64,000 nt of DNA, taken from the NCBI RefSeq assembly GCF_043195195.1, contig NZ_JBAFWT010000017.1, positions 1 through 64,000 of the forward strand, written 5' to 3'. The stretch is from NCEH01 sp043195195. Lineage in GTDB: Bacteria > Pseudomonadota > Alphaproteobacteria > Rhizobiales > Xanthobacteraceae. Shown piece after piece: positions 17,604 through 28,155 of the stretch. Position 1 is the first letter of the stretch. Every line of letters begins with the position of its first letter. The notes under the pieces are model-generated. The model saw only the letters and a list, made by a program, of their open reading frames with translations, searched no databases and had not been told where the DNA came from. A program made the translations under genes and the position numbers.

Positions 17604-18404
17604 TCAGCCGAGGATCACCGCGACGGCGCGCTTTGCCATGACCTTCACCAACTGCGCGCGATACTCCGCACTGCCGTGCAAATCCGACATGACATTTGCG
17701 GGATCGAGCGAGAGGGAGGCCACGGCGTCAGGCGAAAAATGCGCAGTCAGTGCCGCTTCCGCCTCGCCCCAGCGGAACACGCCGCTCTGCCCTGCGCCCG
17801 TGACCGCCACCCGTACGTCGCCGCCCCGCTCGGCCACGAACACGCCGGCCATGGCATAGCGCGAGGCCGGATTGCGGAATTTCTGGTAGGCGGCCCGCAC
17901 ACCGGCGGGGAATTCCACCGCCAGGATCACCTCGTCCGGCGCCAATGCCGTCTCGAACAGATCGGTGAAGAAATCCTCCGCCGCAATCCGCCGGGCGCTG
18001 GTGACAATGGTGGCGCCAAGCGCGAGGCAGGCGGCGGGATAATCCGCAGTTGGGTCATTGTTGGCGATCGAGCCGCCGATGGTGCCTCGGTTGCGCACCG
18101 CCGGATCGCCGATCAGGCCGGCAAGCGCCGCAAGGGCTGGAATGGCCTGCGCCACCAGCGCCGAGGCGGCAACCTCGGCGTGACGTGTCATGGCGCCGAT
18201 GCGCAGGCCGCCGTCGATCCGCTCGACGCCGCTGAGACCGGGAAGGCGAGAAAGGTCCACCAGGGCCGAGGGCTGGGCGAGGCGCTGCTTGAGGGTCGGC
18301 AGCAGGGTCTGACCGCCTGCGAGCAGCTTCACGTCCTCACCTGCCCGCAGGGCGGCGAGGGCTTCATCGAGGCCGGCGGGGCGCTGATAATCGAAGGCAT
18401 ACAT
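17604..18404 (-). CDS. coxM: CoxM-like FAD-binding subunit of Mo hydroxylase
   Basis: A 266-residue medium subunit of a molybdenum hydroxylase. The two FAD-binding motifs are visible: AGGQTLLP at 29-36 and TIGGSIANNDP at 108-118. It carries electrons from the Fe-S subunit to the quinone or other acceptor. It starts 12 bases after coxL, giving the order S-L-M that is typical of form II cox operons (form I uses M-S-L). Confidence 0.92.
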   Translation of the reverse strand: MYAFDYQRPAGLDEALAALRAGEDVKLLAGGQTLLPTLKQRLAQPSALVDLSRLPGLSGVERIDGGLRIGAMTRHAEVAASALVAQAIPALAALAGLIGDPAVRNRGTIGGSIANNDPTADYPAACLALGATIVTSARRIAAEDFFTDLFETALAPDEVILAVEFPAGVRAAYQKFRNPASRYAMAGVFVAERGGDVRVAVTGAGQSGVFRWGEAEAALTAHFSPDAVASLSLDPANVMSDLHGSAEYRAQLVKVMAKRAVAVILG

Positions 18405-18416
18405 GGTGCGTCTCCC

Positions 18417-20807
18417 TCACTCGGCCGCGCGGCGGGCAAGCTGCCCTTGCGCGATTTTCCACAGCGTCGCGGGCGTCGCCGGCATGGGAATATCCTCCGT
18501 GCCCAGAGCGTCCGTCAAAGCATTGATCACGGCGGGCGGCGCGGCGATGGCGCCGGCCTCCCCGCATCCCTTTATGCCCAGAGGATTGGAGGGGCAGCGG
18601 GTCTCGGTCATGCCGACCACGAACGCGGGCAAATCGCCGGCGCGGGGCATGGTGTAATCCATGTAGGAGCCGGTCACGAGCTGTCCGTCGGAATCGTAGC
18701 GCACGCCTTCCAACAGTGCCTGCCCCACCCCCTGGGCGATGCCGCCATGCACCTGACCTTCGACGATCATCGGATTGATGATGGCGCCGAAATCGTCGAC
18801 CGCGACCCATTTGATGATTTCAGTGGTCCCGGTCTCCGGGTCCACCTCCAGCTCGCAAATGTGGCAGCCGGCCGGGAAGGTGAAGTTTACGGGATCGTAG
18901 AACGCCCCTTCCTTCAGGCCCGGCTCGATCTCGGACGTGGGGAATTTGTGCGCGACATAAGCGTTCAGTGCGACCGCGGCAAACGCCAGCGAACGGTCGG
19001 TGCCGGCAACGGTGAACTGGCCGTCCTTGAACTCGATATCGCCCTCGGACGCTTCCAGGATATGCGCGGCGATCTTCTTGGCCTTGGCCTCCACCTTATC
19101 CAGCGCCTTGACGATGGCCGACATGCCGACGGCGCCGGAGCGCGAGCCGTAGGTGCCCATGCCGAACTGCACCTTGTCGGTGTCGCCATGCACGATGGTC
19201 ACCTGGTCGATGGGAATGCCGAGCCGGGCGGAGACCAATTGGGCGAAGGTGGTCTCGTGCCCCTGGCCATGGCTGTGCGAGCCGGTGAGCACTTCTACAT
19301 TGCCGGTCGGGTTCACGCGCACCTCGGCGCTCTCCCACAAGCCGACGCCGGCGCCGAGCGACCCCACGGCCGCCGAGGGGGCGATGCCGCACGCCTCAAT
19401 ATAATTGGACAAGCCTATTCCGCGCAGCTTGCCGCGCCGGGCGGCTTCCGCCTTGCGCGCCGGGAAATTGGCATAGTCCGAAAGCTCCAGGGCCTTATCC
19501 AGCGAGGCGGCATAGCCGCCGATGTCGTAGTTGAGGATCACCGGCGTCTGGTGCGGGAAGCTGGTGATGAAGTTGCGCCGGCGGAATTCTGCCGAATCCT
19601 GGCCGATCTCCCGCGCCGCCTTTTCCACGATGCGCTCCACCAGGAAGGTCGCCTCCGGCCGGCCGGCGCCGCGATAGGCGTCCACCGGCGCGGTATTGGT
19701 GTGGACCGCATCCACCTCGCAATAGATCGCGGGGATGTCGTACTGTCCCGACAGCAACGTCGCGTAGAGATAGGTGGGCACGCACGAGGCGAAGGTGGAG
19801 AGGTAGGCGCCCATATTGGCGATCGTCTTCACCCGGAAGGCGAGGATCTTGCCCTGGGCATCCAGCGCCAGTTCGCCATGGGTGATGTGGTCGCGTCCAT
19901 GGGCATCGCACAAGAAGGCCTCGGAGCGGTCGCAAGTCCATTTCACCGGCCGCCCGACATGCTTGGAGGCCCAGGCGCAGACCGTCTCCTCCGCATAGAT
20001 GAAGATCTTGGAGCCGAAGCCGCCGCCAACGTCGGGGGCGATCACCCGCAGCTTGTTCTCCGGCGCGAGGCCGACGAAGGCCGAAAGCACGAGGCGCGCC
20101 ACATGCGGGTTCTGGCTGGTGGTCCACAGCGTATAAGCTTCATCCCCCGGATCATATTCGCCGATGGCGGCGCGCGGCTCCATGGGGTTGGGGGCAAGGC
20201 GATTGTTGACGAGGTCGATGGTGGTCACATGGGCGGCGCGGGCGAAGGCGGCCTCGGTGGCGGCCTTGTCGCCCAGCTCCCATTCGAACACCGTATTGCG
20301 CGGCGCCTCGTCATGGATCAGCGCGGCCCCGGCAGCCTGCGCCGAGCCGAGATCGGCCGCCGCCGGCAACACCTCGTAATCCACCTCGATGGCGGCCGCC
20401 GCGTCCTTGGCGGCGTTCAGCGTCTCGCCGATCACGACGGCCACATGGTCACCCACATAGCGCACCTTGTCCTTGGCGAGGGCGGGATGGGCGCCGGCCT
20501 TCATCGGCGAACCATCCTTGGAATGGATCATCCAACCACAGATGAGGCCGCCGAGCCCGTCCCGGGCGAGATCCTCCCCGGTCAGGATCGCCACCACGCC
20601 GGGCATGCGCGATGCCGCCGAAATATCGATGCCACGGATACGGGCATGGGCATAAGGCGAGCGAAGGAAATAGGCGTGCGCCTGGCCCGGGCGCGAAAGA
20701 TCGTCGGTGTAGCGGCCCTTGCCGGTGATGAAGCGGCGATCTTCCTTGCGGCGCACCGGTGCGCCCAGCGGCGTCACCTTGCTGGAATCGAAGCTGTTGG
20801 CGTTCAT
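18417..20807 (-). CDS. coxL: CoxL-like Mo hydroxylase large subunit, form II
   Basis: A 796-residue catalytic subunit with the molybdopterin cytosine dinucleotide site. The active-site loop reads AYRGAGR at 377-383, the form II signature; form I CO dehydrogenases carry AYRCSFR with the copper-binding cysteine. The conserved catalytic Glu is in GCGEAGA (E750) and the cofactor loop VGGGFGSK is present. Form II enzymes have been called CO dehydrogenases but their substrates are poorly defined and may be aldehydes or heterocycles. GGGGAGGA sits five bases before the ATG at 20807, which decides against a longer start. Confidence 0.93.
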   Translation of the reverse strand: MNANSFDSSKVTPLGAPVRRKEDRRFITGKGRYTDDLSRPGQAHAYFLRSPYAHARIRGIDISAASRMPGVVAILTGEDLARDGLGGLICGWMIHSKDGSPMKAGAHPALAKDKVRYVGDHVAVVIGETLNAAKDAAAAIEVDYEVLPAAADLGSAQAAGAALIHDEAPRNTVFEWELGDKAATEAAFARAAHVTTIDLVNNRLAPNPMEPRAAIGEYDPGDEAYTLWTTSQNPHVARLVLSAFVGLAPENKLRVIAPDVGGGFGSKIFIYAEETVCAWASKHVGRPVKWTCDRSEAFLCDAHGRDHITHGELALDAQGKILAFRVKTIANMGAYLSTFASCVPTYLYATLLSGQYDIPAIYCEVDAVHTNTAPVDAYRGAGRPEATFLVERIVEKAAREIGQDSAEFRRRNFITSFPHQTPVILNYDIGGYAASLDKALELSDYANFPARKAEAARRGKLRGIGLSNYIEACGIAPSAAVGSLGAGVGLWESAEVRVNPTGNVEVLTGSHSHGQGHETTFAQLVSARLGIPIDQVTIVHGDTDKVQFGMGTYGSRSGAVGMSAIVKALDKVEAKAKKIAAHILEASEGDIEFKDGQFTVAGTDRSLAFAAVALNAYVAHKFPTSEIEPGLKEGAFYDPVNFTFPAGCHICELEVDPETGTTEIIKWVAVDDFGAIINPMIVEGQVHGGIAQGVGQALLEGVRYDSDGQLVTGSYMDYTMPRAGDLPAFVVGMTETRCPSNPLGIKGCGEAGAIAAPPAVINALTDALGTEDIPMPATPATLWKIAQGQLARRAAE

Positions 20808-20920
20808 GGCGTCCTCCCCGGGGGACTGGCGGATCTTGTCATCCCGCACCGCGCCCGCGTCTTGCCGGCGAGCGTCGCTGCGTCGAAAGCAGATTGCGCG
20901 GGGCCGTCAGGCCCCGATCC

Positions 20921-21412
20921 TCATTCGGCGGCGTGCTTCAGGGCTCCACCCATCGCGTGGGCGCCAGCTTCCACCGCCTTGACGATATTGTGATAGCCGG
21001 TGCAGCGGCACAAATTCCCGTCGAGCTGCGCGCGGATCGTCGCCTCGTCGAGATCGGGCCCGTGATGGGCCACGAGATCGAGCGCGGTCATGATCATGCC
21101 CGGCGTGCAGAAGCCGCACTGCAGGCCGTGGTGCTCGCGGAAGGCTTCCTGCATCGGATGCAGGACCGCACCATTTGCAATGCCCTCGATGGTGGTGATC
21201 GCCTGCCCCTCAGCCTGAACGGCCAGCATGGTGCAGGACTTCACAGCGGCGCCATCCACATGCACCACGCAAGCGCCGCATTGGCTGGTATCGCAGCCGA
21301 CATGGGTGCCGGTAAGGAGAAGCTTTTCGCGCAGGAATTGCACCAGCAGCGTCCGCGGCTCGACCTCCGCGGACACGAGGTGGCCATTCACCGTCATGCT
21401 CACTTGCGTCAT
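20921..21412 (-). CDS. coxS: CoxS-like [2Fe-2S] small subunit
   Basis: A 163-residue iron-sulfur subunit. The plant-ferredoxin type cluster is ligated by C40, C45, C48 and C60; the second cluster by C99, C102, C135 and C137 (CGFCTPGM and CRCTGY). All eight cysteines are present, so it should carry electrons from the Mo centre to FAD. GGGAGG five bases before the ATG at 21412 sets the start. It is the first gene of the cox operon, 113 bases before coxL. Confidence 0.94.
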   Translation of the reverse strand: MTQVSMTVNGHLVSAEVEPRTLLVQFLREKLLLTGTHVGCDTSQCGACVVHVDGAAVKSCTMLAVQAEGQAITTIEGIANGAVLHPMQEAFREHHGLQCGFCTPGMIMTALDLVAHHGPDLDEATIRAQLDGNLCRCTGYHNIVKAVEAGAHAMGGALKHAAE

Positions 21413-21777
21413 ACGCACCTCCCGAAGCAGACATGGCGCTTGCGCTGGATTTCACCGACGCCCGCCATCCCGCACCTTTTATTTCTTCCAGTGTGAGTCT
21501 GCGGGACCGGTACGGTCAAGGGCGATCGGCGGCGGGCGGCGCCGATTCCATCGTTGCCGCGCTGCCGTGCGGAGGATGGCCGGCACCGTAAATCAGGGGA
21601 TGCCCGCACACCGGGACCTTGCGCGCGTCCTCGCCTGTGGGAAACTCGGCTCATTGGAGCGCCCGAACCCTGGCGATTTGTTTCCGGCCGCAGCCCGCGC
21701 TATGAGTCGAACGGTGGCGCCCAATCTGCGAGCACGATCAAGAAATAGGCGCATTTGAACACGGGGGCATCGGACGG
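21413..21777. other. Divergent intergenic region coxS/livH
   Basis: 365 bases between the divergently transcribed cox and liv operons. Several short in-frame stretches exist but none has a credible ribosome site or family match. The sequence should hold both operon promoters, yet no convincing -35/-10 pair, dyad or riboswitch fold could be identified by eye. Confidence 0.5.
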
Positions 21778-22694
<917 letters not shown>

Positions 22695-22695
<1 letters not shown>

Positions 22696-24122
22696 TGCAG
22701 GCGGGGGTGTCTGCGGCAGGCCGGGAGTCCGCTCTGTCCATCGCCGTGAAGGATGCGCTCGTCAGCGGTGTCATCACCTTCCTGCTGCTAACCCCGCTCG
22801 TGGGACTACGGGCGACGGAAGATGGCGGCGGCCCGCTGATCCTCACCTACCGCTTCGGCCTTGTCACGATTTTCGCCGCCATCGTCATGGTGCTGCGCTT
22901 CGTGATGCACCTCACCGTGTGGCGGCCGGGGCGGGTGAAGAGCGGCAAATCCAACGCCGCTCTTTCCGCCTTTGCCGACAAGGCATCGCCGTTCGCAAAG
23001 CCGGTCTTCTTCGCCTTCGCGATCGCGTTTCCGGCGCTGGCGATCCTTGCCGCGGGCGACCTTGGCAGCAGCCGCTATTACATCGATCTTGGGATCTACA
23101 TCCTCACCTATGTGATGCTCGGTTGGGGGCTGAACATCGTGGTCGGCCTCGCCGGCCTGCTCGACCTTGGCTATGTCGCTTTCTATGCGGTGGGTGCCTA
23201 CACATTTGCCCTGCTTTCCACCAGCGTCCCCATCGACGCTTTCTTCGCCGGCCAATTGGGCGAGGGATTCTGGGCGACGTGGTCGTTCTGGCTGTGCCTG
23301 CCCATCTCCGGCCTGCTTGCAGCCTTCTGGGGCCTGATCCTCGGCTTTCCCGTGCTGCGGCTGCGGGGTGATTATCTCGCCATCGTCACTTTGGCGTTTG
23401 GTGAAATCATCCGCCTGGTGCTCATAAATTGGGTGGACCTGACGAACGGTGGGGCCGGGATTTCCTCCATTCCCGCCATCACCTTCTTCGGCATTCCCTT
23501 CTCGTCTGGGGAGGATGGCTTTGCGGCCCTGTTCGGGCTGCAGTTCAGCGCCATGCACCGCATGATCTTCCTTTATTTCGTCATCCTCGGCCTTGCGGCC
23601 CTGACTGCGCTGGTGACGGTGCGGCTGCGCCGCATGCCGGTGGGCCGGGCGTGGGAGGCGCTGCGCGAGGATGAGATCGCCTGCCGTTCCCTCGGCATCA
23701 ACACGACCCTGACAAAGCTCACGGCGTTTTCCATCGGCGCCATGTTCGGCGGGTTCGCCGGCGCCTTCTTCGCGGTGCGGGTACGGTTCGTTTCCCCGGA
23801 ATCCTTCACCTTCATGGAATCAGCGGTGATCCTGGCGATCGTGGTGCTCGGCGGCATGGGCTCGCAGATGGGGGTTGCCGCTTCCGCCATCCTGCTCATC
23901 GGCGGCATGGAATTGCTGCGCAACCTCACCTTCCTGAAGGAGCCTTGGCTGCTTGGCGCCGATTTCGATCCCACCCTCTACCGCATGCTGATCTTCGGTT
24001 TCGCTATGGTGGCAGTGATGGTCTGGCGCCCGCGCGGGCTCGTCTCCAGCCGGCTTGCCACCATCTTCCTCAAGGAGCGCAAGAAGGTCTCGGGCGACCT
24101 CGTAAAGGAGGGCCACGGATGA
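22695..24122 (+). CDS. livM: Branched-chain amino-acid ABC permease LivM
   Basis: A 475-residue permease, longer than minimal LivM because it has an N-terminal extension of roughly 130 residues with extra hydrophobic segments, as seen in the DUF3382-type LivM proteins. The core contains GLAGLLDLGYVAFYAVGAY and LRLRGDYLAIVTLAFGEI, both conserved. The ATG at 22695 overlaps the livH stop and is the natural start; frames extending further upstream run antisense-like through livH. It pairs with LivH. Confidence 0.95.
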
Positions 24123-25027
24123 GGCCTTGGGACACCGACCCCATCCTGCTGGTCGATCATCTGTGCATGCGCTTCGGCGGACTGATCGCCGTCGGCGACG
24201 TGTCGCTGAGGGCCGGGCGCGGCGACATCACCGCCGTCATCGGTCCCAACGGCGCGGGCAAGACCACCGTCTTCAACTGCATTACTGGCTTTTACAAGCC
24301 GAGTTCAGGACGCATCGCCCTAGCCCAGGGCGGCCCGCCGACGCCGGCCGAGATCGCCGCCCTCACCCGCAACGGCCTCGCAGCATCGAAGACGCAAGCC
24401 GGTGCCCTGTTCCTGCTGGAGCGGCTGCCGGACCACGAGGTCGCCGCTCAGGCCAAGGTCGCCCGCACGTTCCAGAACATCCGCCTGTTCTCCGGCATGA
24501 CCGTGCTTGAGAATCTGCTGGTGGCCCAGCACATGAGCCTCACCGAGAGCGGCCTGCTCTCGCCCTCTGCCTTGCTCAATCTGCCGAGCTGGCAGCGGCG
24601 CGAGAAGCAGGCGATTGCGCGCGCCCTCCATTGGCTGGAGCGGATCGCGCTCGTGGACCGGGCGGACGATCCCGCCGGCGACCTGCCTTACGGCGACCAG
24701 CGCCGGCTGGAGATCGCCCGCGCCATGTGCAGCGAGCCTGCCCTGCTCTGCCTCGACGAGCCCGCCGCCGGCCTCAATCCGCGCGAATCCGCGGCGCTCA
24801 ACGCGCTTCTGCTGGCGATCCGGGAGGAGAAGACCTCGGTGCTGCTGATCGAGCACGACATGTCGGTGGTCATGGAGATTTCCGACCATGTGATCGTGCT
24901 GGAATACGGCCGCAAGATCGCCGACGGCACCCCCGCCGAGGTGCGCGCCGATCCCCGCGTCATCGCCGCCTATCTCGGCGTCGATGAAGACGCGGTCGAA
25001 CAGGTGGAAGCGGAGGTGAGCCCGTGA
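24119..25027 (+). CDS. livG: ABC transporter ATPase LivG
   Basis: A 302-residue ATP-binding subunit. Walker A GPNGAGKTT follows the family start; the signature segment reads DLPYGDQRRLEIARAM and Walker B LLCLDEPAAGLNP, as in LivG. There is a family-typical insertion between Walker A and the Q-loop. The ATG at 24119 overlaps the livM stop (ATGA) and is preferred over longer frames. It drives uptake together with LivF. Confidence 0.95.
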   Translation: MRPWDTDPILLVDHLCMRFGGLIAVGDVSLRAGRGDITAVIGPNGAGKTTVFNCITGFYKPSSGRIALAQGGPPTPAEIAALTRNGLAASKTQAGALFLLERLPDHEVAAQAKVARTFQNIRLFSGMTVLENLLVAQHMSLTESGLLSPSALLNLPSWQRREKQAIARALHWLERIALVDRADDPAGDLPYGDQRRLEIARAMCSEPALLCLDEPAAGLNPRESAALNALLLAIREEKTSVLLIEHDMSVVMEISDHVIVLEYGRKIADGTPAEVRADPRVIAAYLGVDEDAVEQVEAEVSP

Positions 25028-25743
25028 GCCCGCTCCTCTCCCTCAGCGGGGTCAAAACCTTCTACGGCAAGATCATGGCCCTTCGCGGGGTCGACCTTGA
25101 GGTGAACGAGGGCGAGATCGTCACTCTCATCGGCGCCAATGGGGCCGGGAAATCCACCCTCATGATGACCATCTGCGGCGCGCCGCGCGCCCAGGAGGGC
25201 ACCATCCTGTTCGCCGGACAGGACATCACACGCCTGCCGACCCATGAGATCATGCGGCTGAACATCGCCCAAGCGCCGGAAGGGCGGCGTATCTTCCCGC
25301 GCATGAGCGTCTACGAGAACCTGCAGATGGGCGCCGCATTGAACGGCAGCGCTCATTTCGCGGAAGATCTGGAGCGCATGTTCGAGATGTTCCCGCGCCT
25401 CAAGGAGCGCCTGCACCAGCGCGGCGGCACGCTCTCCGGTGGCGAGCAGCAAATGCTCGCGATCGCCCGCGCGCTCATGAGCCGCCCGCGCCTGCTGCTG
25501 CTCGACGAACCCTCACTCGGCCTCGCGCCGCTGGTGGTGCGGCAGATCTTCGACGTGATCCGCGACCTGAACCAGACCGAGGGCCTGACCGTATTCCTGG
25601 TGGAGCAGAACGCGTTTCACGCGCTCAAGCTGGCGCACCGGGGCTACGTGCTGGTCAATGGCACGATCACCATGGCCGGCACCGGGCGTGAGCTTCTGGA
25701 ACGGCCCGAGGTCAAGGCCGCCTATCTCGAAGGAGGTGCGTGA
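25024..25743 (+). CDS. livF: ABC transporter ATPase LivF
   Basis: A 239-residue ATPase with Walker A GANGAGKST, signature LSGGEQQMLAIARAL and Walker B LLLDEPSLGLAP. This is the second ATPase of the LivFGHM importer. It starts with GTG overlapping the livG stop (GTGA). An AGGAGG at 25731-25736 inside its last codons serves the next gene. Confidence 0.95.
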   Translation: MSPLLSLSGVKTFYGKIMALRGVDLEVNEGEIVTLIGANGAGKSTLMMTICGAPRAQEGTILFAGQDITRLPTHEIMRLNIAQAPEGRRIFPRMSVYENLQMGAALNGSAHFAEDLERMFEMFPRLKERLHQRGGTLSGGEQQMLAIARALMSRPRLLLLDEPSLGLAPLVVRQIFDVIRDLNQTEGLTVFLVEQNAFHALKLAHRGYVLVNGTITMAGTGRELLERPEVKAAYLEGGA

Positions 25744-25745
25744 CC

Positions 25746-26201
25746 ATGGCGAACCTGCCCCATCCCGGCCGCCCCACCTCGCCCATGATCCTCCTGCCGG
25801 TGCTGGCGCTGGCGGCGATCCTGGTGCTCTTCATCGTGCGGCCGAGCGAGGTGGTCGAAGTCTCCACCGGCGACTTCATGCTTGTGACCCTGTTCCTCGG
25901 CGGCGGCGCGGCGTGGCTCACCGGGCGGGCTATGGCGAAGGGCTGGAAACCTTTCATCCTCGTCTTTGTCTATGCGCTGCTGCTGACGGCAGCTGTGCGC
26001 TTCTGCCATTTCGCTTTGTTCAAGGGCACGCTGTTCGCACTTGGTCATTATACCGTCGAAGCAGTGCTCCTGTTCGCCATCGCCACGCTCGGCTTCCGCG
26101 CGGTGCGCAAGCAGCAGATGACGCTGCGCTACGACTGGCTTTACGAATCGGCCGGCCCTCTTTCCTGGCGCAACAAGGCCGGCACGGATGAAGCGGCGTA
26201 G
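25746..26201 (+). CDS. DUF6867 membrane protein
   Basis: A 151-residue protein with about four hydrophobic segments and a charged C-terminal tail (YDWLYESAGPLSWRNK). It belongs to DUF6867, found in alphaproteobacterial liv operons between livF and livK; function unknown. The ATG at 25746 has AGGAGG nine bases upstream; a GTG at 25740 is too close to that site. The position suggests an accessory to the importer or a regulator of it (inference). Confidence 0.8.
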   Translation: MANLPHPGRPTSPMILLPVLALAAILVLFIVRPSEVVEVSTGDFMLVTLFLGGGAAWLTGRAMAKGWKPFILVFVYALLLTAAVRFCHFALFKGTLFALGHYTVEAVLLFAIATLGFRAVRKQQMTLRYDWLYESAGPLSWRNKAGTDEAA

Positions 26202-26312
26202 CCCACATGGCGTGTCGACAGGCGATGAGAAACCGGCACAATGGCGGCCGGACGCACGTTCTGCCGCCGCGCTGAGGGTCTTCGGCGCTCGGTACAACCA
26301 GAGGAGAACAGG

Positions 26313-27431
26313 ATGAGGAAGCTGTTACTTGCCGGCCTGACGGTCGGCGCCGGCCTCGCCCTTGCGGCGGCGGCCGGTCCGGCCGCCCATGCGCAAGCGC
26401 CTCTTAAAATGGGCGTAGGCGCCCCGATGACCGGAGCGAATGCCGCCTTCGGCGCGCAGATCAAGACCGGCGTCGACCAGGCAGTGGCGGACATCAACGC
26501 CGCCGGTGGCATCAACGGGCAGAAGATCGAGCTTTTTGTCGGCGACGACGCCTCAAAGCCAGAGCAGGGCAAGTCGGCGGCGAACAAGTTCATCTCGGAC
26601 GGCGTGAAATACGTGGTCGGCCACTTCAACTCCGGCGTGTCGATCCCGACTTCGACGGATTACGAAGAATCCGGCGTGCTGCAGATCAGCCCCGCCTCCA
26701 CCAATCCGCAGTTCACCGAGCGCAAGATGTGGAACACGTTCCGCACCTGCGGCCGCGATGACCAGCAAGGCGCGGTGGCCGGTGACTACATCGTCAACAA
26801 TTTCAAGGGCAAGAAGGTCGCGATCGTCCATGACAAGACCCCCTACGGCAAGGGGCTTGCGGACGAAACCCAGAAGGCGATGAACAAGGGCGGCGTCAAG
26901 GAAGTGCTCTACGAGGGCATCAATCCTGGCGAGAAGGATTATTCCGCGCTCGTGTCCAAGCTCAAGGCGGCGGGCGTCGATCTCGTTTATTTCGGCGGCC
27001 TGCATCCGGAAGCCGGACTGATCGTGCGGCAGATGCGCGACCAGGGCCTCAAGAGCGTTCTGTTCTCCGGCGACGGCATCACCGACAAGGAATTCTGGTC
27101 CATCGCCGGACCCGGCGCCGCCGGCACGCTGATGACCTTCGGTCCCGACCCGCGCAAGAACCCTGCCGCGAAGGAAGTGGTGGACAAGTTCAAGGCCAAG
27201 GGCGTGGATCCGGAAGGCTATGTCCTCTATTCCTATGCCGCTGTGCAGATCATCAAGCAGGCGGCGGAAGCGACCAAGTCCACCGACCCCAAAAAGCTTG
27301 CCGACTACATGCACTCCGGCGCCACGTTCCAGACGGTGCTTGGCCCGCTCTCCTTCGACAAGAAGGGCGACATCACCAAGAAGGATTATGTCGTCTATAT
27401 CTGGAAGGACGGCGCTTACAGCGAGATCTGA
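26313..27431 (+). CDS. livK: Branched-chain amino-acid binding protein LivK
   Basis: A 372-residue periplasmic binding protein. A Sec signal peptide of about 27 residues ends at AAHAQA. The mature protein begins with PLKMGVGAPMTGANAAFG, typical of LivJ/LivK receptors, and contains the ligand-pocket stretch ISPASTNPQFT. GAGGAG precedes the ATG at 26313. It lies 111 bases after the DUF6867 gene and is followed by a strong terminator, so it may also have its own promoter. Confidence 0.94.
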   Translation: MRKLLLAGLTVGAGLALAAAAGPAAHAQAPLKMGVGAPMTGANAAFGAQIKTGVDQAVADINAAGGINGQKIELFVGDDASKPEQGKSAANKFISDGVKYVVGHFNSGVSIPTSTDYEESGVLQISPASTNPQFTERKMWNTFRTCGRDDQQGAVAGDYIVNNFKGKKVAIVHDKTPYGKGLADETQKAMNKGGVKEVLYEGINPGEKDYSALVSKLKAAGVDLVYFGGLHPEAGLIVRQMRDQGLKSVLFSGDGITDKEFWSIAGPGAAGTLMTFGPDPRKNPAAKEVVDKFKAKGVDPEGYVLYSYAAVQIIKQAAEATKSTDPKKLADYMHSGATFQTVLGPLSFDKKGDITKKDYVVYIWKDGAYSEI

Positions 27432-27454
27432 TCGATCCGAAGGATGAAGAAACA

Positions 27455-27483
27455 GGGCTCGCGCTTAAGCGCGGGCCTTTTTC
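27455..27483 (+). terminator. Intrinsic terminator after livK
   Basis: GGCTCGCGC and GCGCGGGCC form a stem with a TTAA loop (one G-T pair), immediately followed by a run of T (27478-27482). It begins about 25 bases after the livK stop and would end the liv operon. Confidence 0.85.
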
Positions 27484-27529
27484 ATGAGGCGGCATGGCCC
27501 GCCGGAAACAAAAACAAGAGGATGACGCC

Positions 27530-28150
27530 ATGCTGAAGATCTGGGGACGCCTCAATTCCACCAATGTGAAAAAGGCGGTCTGGGCCGCAGGCGAACTGAA
27601 CCTGCCGTTCGCGCATGAAAATGCCGGCGGAGCTTTCGGCGTTGTCGCCGAACCCGACTATCGCGCCATGAACCCCAACGGTCTGGTGCCCTGCATCGAA
27701 GACGGCGGCTTGGTGCTGTGGGAATCCAATGCCGTGGTTCGCTATCTTGCCGCGCAATACGGGGCGGGAACGCTGTGGCCGCTCGATCCGGCGGCGCGGG
27801 CGATCGGCGACAAATGGATGGACTGGACCACCTCCTCGTTCGCCAGCCCGTTCCGCGACGTGTTCTGGGGCCTGGTCCGCACGCCGCCCGACCAGCGCGA
27901 CATGGCTGCCGTTGAAAAGGGCGCGGCCGTCTGCGCCGAGCTGCTGACGCGGGTAGACGCGGCGCTGGCGCGCCATCCCTATCTCTCGGGCGAAACCTTC
28001 GCCATGGGCGACATCCCGCTCGGCTGCTTTGCCTATGGCTGGTTCGAGATGCCGCTGGAGCGCCCATCCATGCCCCACCTTGAGGCTTGGTACGGACGTC
28101 TGAAAGAGCGTCCGGCGTATCGCACCCACGTCATGACGCCGCTCACCTGA
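27530..28150 (+). CDS. Glutathione S-transferase
   Basis: A 206-residue GST. The N-terminal thioredoxin fold has NSTNVKKAVWAAGEL and the glutathione site NPNGLVPCIEDG followed by WESNAVVRYLA; the C-terminal helical domain has ETFAMGDIPLGC with the conserved N-capping Asp. The ATG at 27530 has GAGGAT upstream and is preferred over one 12 codons earlier. It stands alone between the liv terminator and the convergent ccdA gene; substrate unknown. Confidence 0.9.
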   Translation: MLKIWGRLNSTNVKKAVWAAGELNLPFAHENAGGAFGVVAEPDYRAMNPNGLVPCIEDGGLVLWESNAVVRYLAAQYGAGTLWPLDPAARAIGDKWMDWTTSSFASPFRDVFWGLVRTPPDQRDMAAVEKGAAVCAELLTRVDAALARHPYLSGETFAMGDIPLGCFAYGWFEMPLERPSMPHLEAWYGRLKERPAYRTHVMTPLT

Positions 28151-28155
28151 GCGCC

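Noticed and set aside
17484..20993. An 1169-codon open frame on the plus strand
   Set aside because: It is fully antisense to the coxL-coxM genes, a usual artefact of high GC content; it has no domain or ribosome site.
21228..21758. A 176-codon frame crossing the coxS/livH gap
   Set aside because: Mostly antisense to coxS with a tail in the gap; no ribosome site and no family.
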